A DNA stretch of 64,000 nucleotides from Pantoea vagans (GTDB taxonomy: Bacteria > Pseudomonadota > Gammaproteobacteria > Enterobacterales > Enterobacteriaceae). The DNA lies in contig NZ_CP038853.1 of NCBI RefSeq assembly GCF_004792415.1, positions 248,001 through 312,000 on the forward strand, read 5' to 3'. Below, piece after piece: positions 25,413 to 33,736 of the stretch (its first letter is position 1; the number at the start of each line of letters is the position of its first letter). Position numbers and translations under genes: made by a program. The notes under the pieces are model-generated. The model was not told the DNA's origin. It worked only from the letters and a program-made list of their open reading frames with translations, and ran no database searches.

Positions 25413-26804
25413 ATGCCTAAAGATGCAACGCCTCAACGGACCACCCATGTCCGCATCGGGATCCTCTGCCTGATCCTGTTTTTGTCAGTCGTGGCTTACG
25501 CCGACCGTTCGATCCTCTCGATCTCCGGATCGGCGATCAAAGAGGAGTTCGGCCTGTCAGCGATCCAGCTCGGATTGATCCTCTCGGCTTTCAGCTGGGC
25601 CTACGTTATCGGACAGATCCCCGGTGGACTGTTTCTTGACCGCTTTGGGGCCAAAAAAGTGTATGGCATCACGCTGGCGCTCTGGTCTGTTTCAACACTG
25701 GCGATGGGCTTCGTTGGCGAGTTCTCCAGCGGTATGACCGGTGCGCTGATGCTGATGTTTGGTCTGCGCTTTATGCTGGGACTCATTGAGGCGCCCAGCT
25801 TTCCCGCCAATGCGCGCGTGGTGATTATGTGGTTCCCTGGCGCTGAGCGGGGACGGGCATCATCGCTGTTCAGTTCGGCGCAATATTTTGCTGTCGCCAT
25901 CTTCTCGCCGCTGTCAGGCTGGCTGGTGTCGCGCTTTGGCTGGGAATGGCCATTCTTTGTGCTGGGCGGTATCGGCCTGCTGGCGGTGTTTGTCTGGACG
26001 GCCTGGATGCGCGAGCCGCGTAATCACCCCGGCGTGTCGGAAAGTGAACTGCGCCACATCATTGACGGCGGCGCGCTGGTGGATATCGATGCAGCGCAGA
26101 CCCTTAAGGCCCGGCCACCGGTCAGCAAAGCGATGTTCAGAAAGCTGTTTACCAATCGCATGCTCTGGTGCGCCTATCTTGGTCAGTACTGCATCATCGC
26201 ACTCAGCTACTTCTTTATTACCTGGTTCCCGATCTATCTGGTGCAGGCGCGCGGTATGAACATCATGGAAGCGGGATTCGCCACCATCGCCCCGGCGGTG
26301 TTTGGATTTCTCGGCGGGATCAGCGGCGGTTACCTGTCAGATAAGTTAATCGCCCGGGGCTGGAGCGTCTCCTGGGCGCGTAAAACCCCCTACATCGTCG
26401 GCATGCTGATGGCGTCGAGCCTGGTGCTGGCGGCGATCATTCCCGGTAATGGCGGCATCATCGCCATTATGTCCTTCGCCTTTTTCGGCAAAGGCATCGC
26501 GGCGGGCGCAGGCACCTGGACGGTAATCAGCGACACCGCGCCCAAAGAGGCGGTGGGTCTGGCGGGGTCCATTTTTAACGGCATCGGCAATATTGCCGGT
26601 TTCACCACGCCGCTGCTGTTCGGCATCATCGTCGGGCTGACCGGCAGCTATAGCATCGGGCTGGCGTTTGTGGCGGCACACTGCGTGGTCGCGGCGCTGC
26701 TGTTCCTGCTGGTGATGGGACCGATTGAACGCGTCGGCGAAGAGAGCGCTCACCCGGCAGTCTATAACAATCAGGAGAAAGAAGATGGCATTAAAGCAAT
26801 GTAA
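25413..26804 (+). CDS. MFS transporter, ACS family (organic/sugar acid:H+ symporter)
   Basis: A 463-residue, twelve-helix transporter. The ACS signature VAYADRSILSISGSAIKEEF near residues 26-45 and GGLFLDRFGAKKVYG in the loop 2-3 region resemble GudP/GarP/ExuT-type carriers of glucarate, galactarate or hexuronate. AAGGA stands 11 bases before the ATG. The 2-hydroxyacid dehydrogenase gene starts inside its last 20 bases, so the two form a coupled pair; the substrate is probably a hydroxy or keto acid that the dehydrogenase handles. Confidence 0.9.
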   Translation: MPKDATPQRTTHVRIGILCLILFLSVVAYADRSILSISGSAIKEEFGLSAIQLGLILSAFSWAYVIGQIPGGLFLDRFGAKKVYGITLALWSVSTLAMGFVGEFSSGMTGALMLMFGLRFMLGLIEAPSFPANARVVIMWFPGAERGRASSLFSSAQYFAVAIFSPLSGWLVSRFGWEWPFFVLGGIGLLAVFVWTAWMREPRNHPGVSESELRHIIDGGALVDIDAAQTLKARPPVSKAMFRKLFTNRMLWCAYLGQYCIIALSYFFITWFPIYLVQARGMNIMEAGFATIAPAVFGFLGGISGGYLSDKLIARGWSVSWARKTPYIVGMLMASSLVLAAIIPGNGGIIAIMSFAFFGKGIAAGAGTWTVISDTAPKEAVGLAGSIFNGIGNIAGFTTPLLFGIIVGLTGSYSIGLAFVAAHCVVAALLFLLVMGPIERVGEESAHPAVYNNQEKEDGIKAM

Positions 26805-27741
26805 TGTGCTGATCAAAGGGAAATTTCTGCCACCAGAGCTGATTGAGAATATCGAAAATGCGTTCACCGCCTTCCGGCTGTGGGAGGCGGACGATGAGGC
26901 GGCTTTTCTGACTGAACAGGGTGCTGCCATCGACATACTGGTCACCAGCGGCAATGCGGTGATGGGCGCACCCGCCGCACTGATCGCGGCATTGCCCAAC
27001 CTCAAAGCGATCTGCAGCAACGGCGTCGGGTATGACAGCATTGATACGGAAGCCGCCCGGTCACGCGGCATTGTCGTCACCAACACGCCCGAGGTGCTGA
27101 ATGATTGCGTCGCCGACCTGGGTATGGCGCTGCTGCTGGATGTGGCGCGCCGCATCAGTGAGGCTGATCGCTTCACACGTGCCGGGCACTGGACGCAGGG
27201 TCGCTTTCCACTGAGCAGCAAAATTGGCGGCAAAGTGTGCGGCATCGTCGGGCTGGGCAATATCGGCCAGGCGGTGGCCAGGCGCGCACAGGCGTTTGAT
27301 ATGCAGATTCACTACTACAACCCGCGTTCACGTCCCGACGTGCCCTTTACCCGGCATGAGAGCCTGATAGCGCTGGCGCAGCAGGCCGATTTTCTGGTGC
27401 TCACGCTGCCGGGCGGGGCCGCAACGCGGCATATCATTAACGCAGACGTACTGCAGGCGCTGGGCCCGCAGGGCTATCTGATCAACATCGCGCGCGGCAG
27501 CGTGGTGGATCAGCAGGCGCTGGTGGCGGCGCTGGAAACCGGGCAGATCGCCGGTGCCGGACTGGATGTGTTTGAACAGGAGCCGCAGGTGCCTGATGAA
27601 TTGCGTCAGCGCGACAATGTGGTGATTACGCCACATATCGCCAGCAGCACCCGCGAAACCATGGCGGCGATGGCCGACCTGGTGTTTGAGAACATGCTGG
27701 CGTTTGCTCGTGGAGAGCCGGTGCTGACCCGCGTAGTCTAA
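26785..27741 (+). CDS. D-isomer-specific 2-hydroxyacid dehydrogenase
   Basis: A 318-residue NAD(P)-dependent enzyme interconverting 2-keto and D-2-hydroxy acids. It has the Rossmann motif GLGNIGQAVARRA, followed by YYNPRSR, in which Arg after the strand suggests NADPH preference. The catalytic Arg236 lies in INIARGSVVD, the Glu in DVFEQEP and His284 in TPHIASST. The ATG at 26785 follows AGGAGAAAGAAG, within the end of the transporter gene. It resembles hydroxyphenylpyruvate, glyoxylate or gluconate reductases (GhrB-like). With the transporter it likely processes an imported sugar acid. Confidence 0.92.
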   Translation: MALKQCNVLIKGKFLPPELIENIENAFTAFRLWEADDEAAFLTEQGAAIDILVTSGNAVMGAPAALIAALPNLKAICSNGVGYDSIDTEAARSRGIVVTNTPEVLNDCVADLGMALLLDVARRISEADRFTRAGHWTQGRFPLSSKIGGKVCGIVGLGNIGQAVARRAQAFDMQIHYYNPRSRPDVPFTRHESLIALAQQADFLVLTLPGGAATRHIINADVLQALGPQGYLINIARGSVVDQQALVAALETGQIAGAGLDVFEQEPQVPDELRQRDNVVITPHIASSTRETMAAMADLVFENMLAFARGEPVLTRVV

Positions 27742-27898
27742 CGGCAACAACGACTTAACCATGATGGACAGAGAGTGAGGCAGGAGGCCTCTCCTCTGAC
27801 CACTCGCCCGCACGCCGCCTCCGCACAAAACAGCCTGAAGAATATTTGTCCAGCTGCCGATATCACCTTACCACCCGCTGATCGTAAGGAGTGATAGC

Positions 27899-29065
27899 GT
27901 GATAAAGCTGATTACCATTGATGAACTGCGCCCAGGGATGTTTATCCACAAGCTGGAGGTCTGGTGGATAAAGGACCAGCGCATTCATAATCAGATGCTG
28001 ATCACCGATCCACGACAAATCGCCACGTTACGCAGTGAAGGGATCCGCCAGCTCTGGATCGACCTCGATCGATCCGTGCAGGCGCCGATCGCCACCTCGA
28101 TCGCGAAAAGAACCATTGGCCGCACTCCGTTTTTTCAGGAGCTGGACCAGGCACAGCTGATCTTTCAGCAGGGCAAACCGAAAGTACTGGCGATGTTTAA
28201 CGAAGCGCGGCTGGGCAATGGTCTGAAGCTCGATTATATGATGGACCTGGTGGATGACATCGCCGGTTCGATCACGCGTGAACCCTCAGCGATGCTCAGC
28301 GTGGCACGGCTGAAAAATCATGATGACTACACCTATCTGCACTCCATGGCGGTCTGCGGGCTGATGATTGCGCTGGGTAAAAAACTCGGGCTGGATGAGC
28401 AGCAGCTGCGTCGGGTAGGAATGGGCGGTTTACTGCATGATGTCGGCAAAGCCGCTGTGCCGCTGGCGATCCTGAACAAAGCGGGCAAGCTGACGGAAGA
28501 GGAGTTCAGGGTGATGCGCGAGCACCCGGTGGTGGGCACGCAGATGCTGATTGAAGCCGACGCCGATGACGATCTGCTCGATATCGCTCTGCATCATCAT
28601 GAAAAATATGATGGCAGCGGCTACCCGCACCGTCTGAAAGGGGAGGCGATTTCGTTCTATGCCCGGATGGCAGCGGTGTGTGATGTCTATGATGCGGTCA
28701 CCTCAACCCGCTCCTATCGCAACGGCTGGACACCGGCAGAGGCGATGCACCAGATGCTGAGCTGGCGCGGCCACTTCGATCCGGGCCTGCTGCACACCTT
28801 CGTGCGAACTATCGGCATCTATCCGGTAGGCTCGCTGGTGCGTCTGGCCTCCGGCCGGGTGGCGCTGGTGGTGAAAGCGGGGGAAAAATCGCTGATGCGT
28901 CCCTGTGTGCATGTCTTCTGGTCGCTGCACGCCCAGCGTGAAGTGAAACCGGAGGAGCTCGACCTCGGCGACAGTTTCTGCACCGACAGCATTGTGGGCG
29001 CAGAGGACAGTACGCTATGGGGTAACGTCGATCTCAATCGTATCTGGGCGCTGGAAGTCGCCTGA
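27899..29065 (+). CDS. c-di-GMP phosphodiesterase with DUF3391 and HD-GYP domains
   Basis: A 388-residue cytosolic protein. N-terminal DUF3391 domain (about 1-125, starting ITIDELRPGMFIHKLEVWW) and HD-GYP domain (about 145-330). The HD pair is His180-Asp181 in LLHDVGK; HPVVGTQML, the HHHEKYDGSGYP box (GYP about 241-243) and DVYDAVTS are intact, so it should hydrolyse c-di-GMP. The start is GTG with AAGGAG nine bases upstream. It is monocistronic, followed by the kdp promoter. Confidence 0.93.
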   Translation: MIKLITIDELRPGMFIHKLEVWWIKDQRIHNQMLITDPRQIATLRSEGIRQLWIDLDRSVQAPIATSIAKRTIGRTPFFQELDQAQLIFQQGKPKVLAMFNEARLGNGLKLDYMMDLVDDIAGSITREPSAMLSVARLKNHDDYTYLHSMAVCGLMIALGKKLGLDEQQLRRVGMGGLLHDVGKAAVPLAILNKAGKLTEEEFRVMREHPVVGTQMLIEADADDDLLDIALHHHEKYDGSGYPHRLKGEAISFYARMAAVCDVYDAVTSTRSYRNGWTPAEAMHQMLSWRGHFDPGLLHTFVRTIGIYPVGSLVRLASGRVALVVKAGEKSLMRPCVHVFWSLHAQREVKPEELDLGDSFCTDSIVGAEDSTLWGNVDLNRIWALEVA

Positions 29066-29072
29066 TTTTTCG

Positions 29073-29102
29073 CCATTTTTACACTATTTTTACGCCCGCC
29101 CG
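29073..29102 (+). promoter_or_regulatory. KdpE-type operator of kdpFABC
   Basis: The T-rich block CATTTTTACACTATTTTTAC followed by GCCCGCCCG matches, with few changes, the E. coli KdpE binding site as I recall it. Two TTTTTAC half-sites repeat 10 bp apart. A -10-like TATACG lies at 29123-29128 with no good -35, as expected for an activated promoter. Confidence 0.75.
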
Positions 29103-29173
29103 CTGCATTTTAACCCCTTCTTTATACGCCTCCGCGCAAGCTAAGCCATAAATCCAATCCTCTGGAGGTTCCT

Positions 29174-29263
29174 GTGAGCGTGGGCGTAATAACCGGCATT
29201 GTGCTGGTGGTGTTGTTACTGGGCTATCTGATCTATGCCCTGTTAAATGCGGAGGCCTTCTGA
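29174..29263 (+). CDS. kdpF: KdpF, small subunit of the Kdp K+ pump
   Basis: A 29-residue single-helix peptide stabilising the KdpFABC complex. It matches E. coli KdpF nearly end to end: [28 protein letters not shown] start with CTGGAGG upstream. Its stop codon overlaps the kdpA start by one base. Confidence 0.93.
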   Translation: MSVGVITGIVLVVLLLGYLIYALLNAEAF

Positions 29264-30951
29264 TGGCGGCCAATGCTTTTTTACTCATCGCATTTTATCT
29301 GGTGCTGCTGATGGTGCTGGCGCAGCCGCTTGGACGGGGCCTGGCCGCGTTAGTGGCTGATAAGCCGGTGTTTGCCCGTTTTGAAGCGCCGCTGTGGCGA
29401 CTGCTGGGCGCGCAGCAATCGGAGATGCGCTGGCCGCACTACCTGCTGGCGATTCTGCTGTTTAACGCGCTGGGCTTCGTGGTGCTGCTGGCCATACTGC
29501 TATTGCAGGGTTCGCTGCCGCTGAATCCGCAACAGCTGCCTGGCCTGAGCTGGCATCTGGCGCTCAACACCGCCGTGAGCTTCGTCACCAACACCAACTG
29601 GCAGTCCTACAGCGGCGAAAGCACCCTGAGCTATTTCAGTCAGATGGTGGGCCTGACGGTGCAGAACTTCCTCTCTGCCGCAACCGGGATCGCGGTGGCC
29701 TTTGCGCTGATCCGGGGTTTCGCTAATCGCAGCTCTTCCTCTCTGGGTAACGCCTGGCGCGACCTGACACGCATCACGCTCTACGTCTTACTGCCGATCA
29801 GCCTGCTGATGGCGCTGTTCTTTGTCAGTCAGGGCAGCATTCAGAACTTCGCGCCTTACCACAGCTTCACCACACTGGAAGGCGTACAGCAGACGCTGTC
29901 GATGGGACCGGTGGCGTCGCAGGAAGCGATCAAAATGCTGGGCACCAACGGTGGCGGCTTCTTTAACGCCAACTCCGCCCATCCGTTTGAAAACCCGACG
30001 GTGCTGACTAACCTGGTGCAGATGCTGAGCATCTTCCTGATCCCGGCCGCGCTCTGCTTCGCATTTGGCGAAAGCGTGCGTGACCGTCGTCAGGGCCACA
30101 TGCTGCTGTGGGCGATGACGCTGATGTTTGTCGCGGCGGTCGCCGTCGTGATGTGGGCCGAACTGCAGGGCAACCCGCATTTCCTCCAGCTGGGGGCCGA
30201 CAGCGCCGTCAACATGGAAGGCAAAGAGACGCGCTTTGGCATTCTTAACAGCAGCCTGTTCGCGGTCATTACTACCGCGGCCTCCTGCGGGGCGGTCAAT
30301 GCCATGCACGACTCCTTTACCGCGCTGGGCGGCATGGTGCCGATGTGGCTGATGCAGCTGGGTGAAGTGGTATTTGGCGGCGTCGGTGCCGGTCTCTACG
30401 GCATGCTGCTGTTTGTACTGCTGGCGGTGTTTATTGCCGGGCTGATGATTGGCCGTACCCCGGAGTTTCTGGGTAAAAAAGTCGACGTGTGGGAGATGAA
30501 AATGACCGCGCTGGCGATTCTGGTTACCCCGGCGCTGGTGCTGATCGGCACCGCGCTGGCGATGATGACGGACGCTGGTCGCAGCGCAATGGCGAACCCC
30601 GGCATTCATGGCTTCAGCGAAGTGCTCTACGCCGTCTCCTCGGCAGCTAACAACAACGGCAGCGCCTTTGCCGGACTGAGTGCTAACACGCCGTTCTGGA
30701 ACCTGTTACTGGCGGTCTGCATGCTGCTGGGCCGTTTCGGCATCATCATTCCGGTGATGGCGATTGCCGGTGCGATGGCGGTGAAAAAAGTGCAGCCGGT
30801 GGGTAACGGCACGCTGCCCACCCACGGTCCGCTGTTTATTGCCCTGCTGATCGGCACGGTGCTGCTGGTGGGTGCACTGACCTTTATTCCTGCTCTGGCG
30901 CTGGGCCCGGTGGCTGAGCATCTGCAACTTGTTCAGGGACAATCCTCATGA
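29263..30951 (+). CDS. kdpA: K+-translocating ATPase subunit KdpA
   Basis: A 562-residue ten-helix K+-channel-like subunit of the P-type KdpFABC pump, taking up K+ at nanomolar levels. Filter-region repeats are present: [54 protein letters not shown] and [14 protein letters not shown]. Length fits E. coli (557). It overlaps kdpF by 1 bp and kdpB by 4 bp, so the subunits are translationally coupled. Confidence 0.97.
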   Translation: MAANAFLLIAFYLVLLMVLAQPLGRGLAALVADKPVFARFEAPLWRLLGAQQSEMRWPHYLLAILLFNALGFVVLLAILLLQGSLPLNPQQLPGLSWHLALNTAVSFVTNTNWQSYSGESTLSYFSQMVGLTVQNFLSAATGIAVAFALIRGFANRSSSSLGNAWRDLTRITLYVLLPISLLMALFFVSQGSIQNFAPYHSFTTLEGVQQTLSMGPVASQEAIKMLGTNGGGFFNANSAHPFENPTVLTNLVQMLSIFLIPAALCFAFGESVRDRRQGHMLLWAMTLMFVAAVAVVMWAELQGNPHFLQLGADSAVNMEGKETRFGILNSSLFAVITTAASCGAVNAMHDSFTALGGMVPMWLMQLGEVVFGGVGAGLYGMLLFVLLAVFIAGLMIGRTPEFLGKKVDVWEMKMTALAILVTPALVLIGTALAMMTDAGRSAMANPGIHGFSEVLYAVSSAANNNGSAFAGLSANTPFWNLLLAVCMLLGRFGIIIPVMAIAGAMAVKKVQPVGNGTLPTHGPLFIALLIGTVLLVGALTFIPALALGPVAEHLQLVQGQSS

Positions 30952-32996
30952 GTCGTCAACAACAGGCGTTATTTGACGCAGCGCTGCTGCGCACCTCGGC
31001 CTGGGATGCGGTGAAAAAGCTCGACCCGCGGGTACAGTTCCGCAACCCGGTGATGTTTGTGGTCTGGCTCGGCAGCGTGCTGACCACGCTGCTGGCGCTG
31101 ACCATGCTGTCTGGCCGCATCAGCGGCAGCGCCAGCTTTACCGGCGCGATTGCGCTCTGGCTCTGGTTCACCGTGCTGTTCGCCAACCTGGCGGAGGCGC
31201 TGGCCGAAGGGCGCAGCAAGGCCCAGGCCAGCAGCCTGAAAGGGGTCAAAAAGACCAGCTTCGCCAAAAAACTGTCAGCGGCGCGCTATGGCGCGGAGTG
31301 GCAGCAGGTCAGTGCCGATGCGCTGCGTAAAGGCGACGCGGTGCTGGTCGAAGCGGGCGACATCATTCCCTGCGACGGTGAAGTGATGGAGGGCGGTGCC
31401 TCAGTGGATGAGAGCGCCATTACCGGTGAATCTGCACCGGTCATCCGTGAGTCAGGCGGTGACTTCGCCTCAGTCACCGGCGGTACGCGTATTCTCTCTG
31501 ACTGGCTGGTGATCACCTGTAGCGCCAACCCGGGCGAAACCTTCCTTGACCGGATGATCGCCATGGTGGAAGGGGCGAAGCGCCGTAAAACCCCGAATGA
31601 GATCGCCCTGACTATCCTGCTGGTGTCACTGACCATCGTGTTCCTGCTGGCGACCGTCACACTCTGGCCGTTCTCGGCATGGGGCGGCACGCCGGTCAGC
31701 ATCACCGTGCTGGTGGCGCTGCTGGTCTGTCTGATCCCGACCACTATCGGCGGCCTGCTGTCGGCGATTGGTGTGGCGGGAATGAGCCGGATGCTGGGTG
31801 CGAATGTCATTGCGACCAGTGGACGTGCGGTGGAAGCCGCAGGCGATGTGGATGTGCTGATGCTCGACAAAACCGGCACCATCACGCTGGGTAACCGTCA
31901 GGCGACCCAGTTCCTGCCCGCGCCGGGCGTCAGCGAAGAGCAGCTGGCCGACGCCGCGCAGCTCGCCTCGCTGGCTGATGAAACGCCAGAGGGCCGCAGC
32001 ATCGTGGTGCTGGCGAAGCAGCGCTTTAATCTGCGTGAGCGCGATCTCAGCAGCATGGGTGCCAGCTTTATTCCGTTCTCGGCGCAGACCCGCATGAGTG
32101 GCGTAAACGTGCAGGGCCGGCTGATCCGCAAGGGCGCGGTCGATGCGGTCCGTCGTCATATCGAAGCGAACCATGGCCGTTTCCCAGCCGAGGTCAATGC
32201 GCAGGTGGAAGAGGTGGCACGCAGTGGCGGCACGCCGCTGGTGGTGTCCGAGGGCGCGAACGTGCTGGGCGTGGTGGCGCTGAAAGATATCGTAAAAGGC
32301 GGCATCAAAGAGCGCTTTGCCGAACTGCGCAAAATGGGCATCAAAACGGTGATGATCACCGGCGATAACCCGCTGACCGCCGCGGCCATTGCGGCGGAAG
32401 CGGGCGTGGATGACTTCCTGTCAGAGGCGACACCGGAAGCCAAGCTGGCGCTGATCCGCCAGTATCAGGCAGAAGGACGGTTAGTGGCGATGACCGGCGA
32501 CGGCACCAACGATGCGCCTGCCCTGGCGCAGGCGGATGTGGCGGTGGCGATGAACTCCGGTACGCAGGCGGCGAAAGAGGCGGGCAACATGGTCGATCTC
32601 GACTCGAACCCGACCAAGCTGCTGGAAGTGGTGCACATCGGTAAACAGATGCTGATGACGCGCGGTTCACTGACCACCTTCAGTATCGCCAACGACGTGG
32701 CGAAATATTTCGCCATTATTCCGGCGGCGTTTGCGGCGACCTATCCGCAGCTCAACATGCTCAACGTGATGCAGCTGCACTCGCCCGCCAGCGCAATTCT
32801 GTCGGCGGTGATCTTTAACGCCCTGGTGATTATCTTTCTGATCCCGCTGGCCCTGAAAGGCGTCAGCTACCGCCCGCTGAGTGCGGCTGCGCTGCTGCGC
32901 CGCAACCTGCTGATTTACGGTCTGGGTGGCCTGCTGGTGCCGTTTGTCGGCATCAAAGCGATTGATCTGCTGTTAGTGCTTTCAGGCATGGCCTGA
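30948..32996 (+). CDS. kdpB: K+-translocating ATPase catalytic subunit KdpB
   Basis: A 682-residue P-type ATPase subunit. Phosphorylated Asp307 in [12 protein letters not shown] (same number as in E. coli), actuator loop ITGESAPV, and hinge [21 protein letters not shown]. It energises K+ uptake through KdpA. All motifs are intact. The gene is preceded by AGGGA within the kdpA end. Confidence 0.97.
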   Translation: MSRQQQALFDAALLRTSAWDAVKKLDPRVQFRNPVMFVVWLGSVLTTLLALTMLSGRISGSASFTGAIALWLWFTVLFANLAEALAEGRSKAQASSLKGVKKTSFAKKLSAARYGAEWQQVSADALRKGDAVLVEAGDIIPCDGEVMEGGASVDESAITGESAPVIRESGGDFASVTGGTRILSDWLVITCSANPGETFLDRMIAMVEGAKRRKTPNEIALTILLVSLTIVFLLATVTLWPFSAWGGTPVSITVLVALLVCLIPTTIGGLLSAIGVAGMSRMLGANVIATSGRAVEAAGDVDVLMLDKTGTITLGNRQATQFLPAPGVSEEQLADAAQLASLADETPEGRSIVVLAKQRFNLRERDLSSMGASFIPFSAQTRMSGVNVQGRLIRKGAVDAVRRHIEANHGRFPAEVNAQVEEVARSGGTPLVVSEGANVLGVVALKDIVKGGIKERFAELRKMGIKTVMITGDNPLTAAAIAAEAGVDDFLSEATPEAKLALIRQYQAEGRLVAMTGDGTNDAPALAQADVAVAMNSGTQAAKEAGNMVDLDSNPTKLLEVVHIGKQMLMTRGSLTTFSIANDVAKYFAIIPAAFAATYPQLNMLNVMQLHSPASAILSAVIFNALVIIFLIPLALKGVSYRPLSAAALLRRNLLIYGLGGLLVPFVGIKAIDLLLVLSGMA

Positions 32997-33006
32997 GGAG
33001 AAAAAA

Positions 33007-33573
33007 ATGAGTCAGTTACGTCCGGCAATTTTACTGTTGTTGCTGCTTACGCTTGTTACCGGCGTGGTTTATCCTTTCCTCACCACCGGACTGGCGCAGT
33101 GGCTGTTTCCGTCCCAGGCCAATGGCTCGCTGCTGGAAGAAGAGGGCGTGGCGCACGGATCCGCGCTGATTGGGCAGAACTTTACTCAGCCCGGCTATTT
33201 CTGGGGTCGTCCTTCAGCCACCAGTGATAAAGCCTATAACCCGCTGGCCTCTGGAGGCAGTAATCTGGCCGCCAGCAACCCGGCGCTGGATAAAGCGGTC
33301 GCCGACCGCGTCGCTGCACTGCGGGCCGCCAATCCGCAGGCACCTGCAGCCGTGCCGGTTGAGCTGGTGACGGCTTCCGCCAGCGGGCTGGACCCGGATA
33401 TTTCGCCCCAGGCTGCCCTGTGGCAGGCTCCGCGTATCGCCGCCAGCCGCAACGTGCCGGTCGCGCAGGTCGAGGCGCTGATTGAAAAGATGACGCATCG
33501 TCCGCTGATGCCCTTCCTCGGCACGCCGACCCTCAACGTGCTGCAGCTGAATATGGCGCTCAACGAACTGTAA
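33007..33573 (+). CDS. kdpC: K+-translocating ATPase subunit KdpC
   Basis: A 188-residue single-pass subunit with a large periplasmic domain that assists K+ delivery and assembly. N-terminal helix [21 protein letters not shown], then [22 protein letters not shown] and DPDISPQAA, all family marks. GAGGAG precedes the start, 10 bp after kdpB. Downstream, a palindromic repeat separates it from kdpD. Confidence 0.97.
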   Translation: MSQLRPAILLLLLLTLVTGVVYPFLTTGLAQWLFPSQANGSLLEEEGVAHGSALIGQNFTQPGYFWGRPSATSDKAYNPLASGGSNLAASNPALDKAVADRVAALRAANPQAPAAVPVELVTASASGLDPDISPQAALWQAPRIAASRNVPVAQVEALIEKMTHRPLMPFLGTPTLNVLQLNMALNEL

Positions 33574-33578
33574 TGGTG

Positions 33579-33729
33579 TTAAGAGCCTATCCCATCAGGC
33601 TATTTTATTTGTCAGTCTGAACCTGGGCAGTGCTCAAAATCCTCACGTACTACGTGTACGCTCCGGTTTTTCCGCGCTGTCCGTGTCCAGACTGTCTGCA
33701 ACAATTACGCCTACTGGCATAGGCTCTAA
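33579..33729. repeat. 151-bp palindromic intergenic repeat element between kdpC and kdpD
   Basis: The ends are imperfect inverted repeats: TTAAGAGCCTATCCCATC at the left and the complement of ATGCCAG...GGCTCTAA (GATAGGCTCT-like) at the right, matching over about 21 bp. Inner complementary arms CAGTCTG / CAGACTG and a central CACGTACTACGTG allow the whole element to fold as one long hairpin. It contains no gene. From memory, closely similar elements recur between genes in Erwinia, Pantoea and other enterobacteria. Confidence 0.75.
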
Positions 33730-33736
33730 GGAAGCG

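Noticed and set aside
33683..33736. Upstream extension of kdpD into the palindromic repeat
   Set aside because: The ATG at 33737 has AAGGA and matches the KdpD N-terminus; the extension is repeat sequence.
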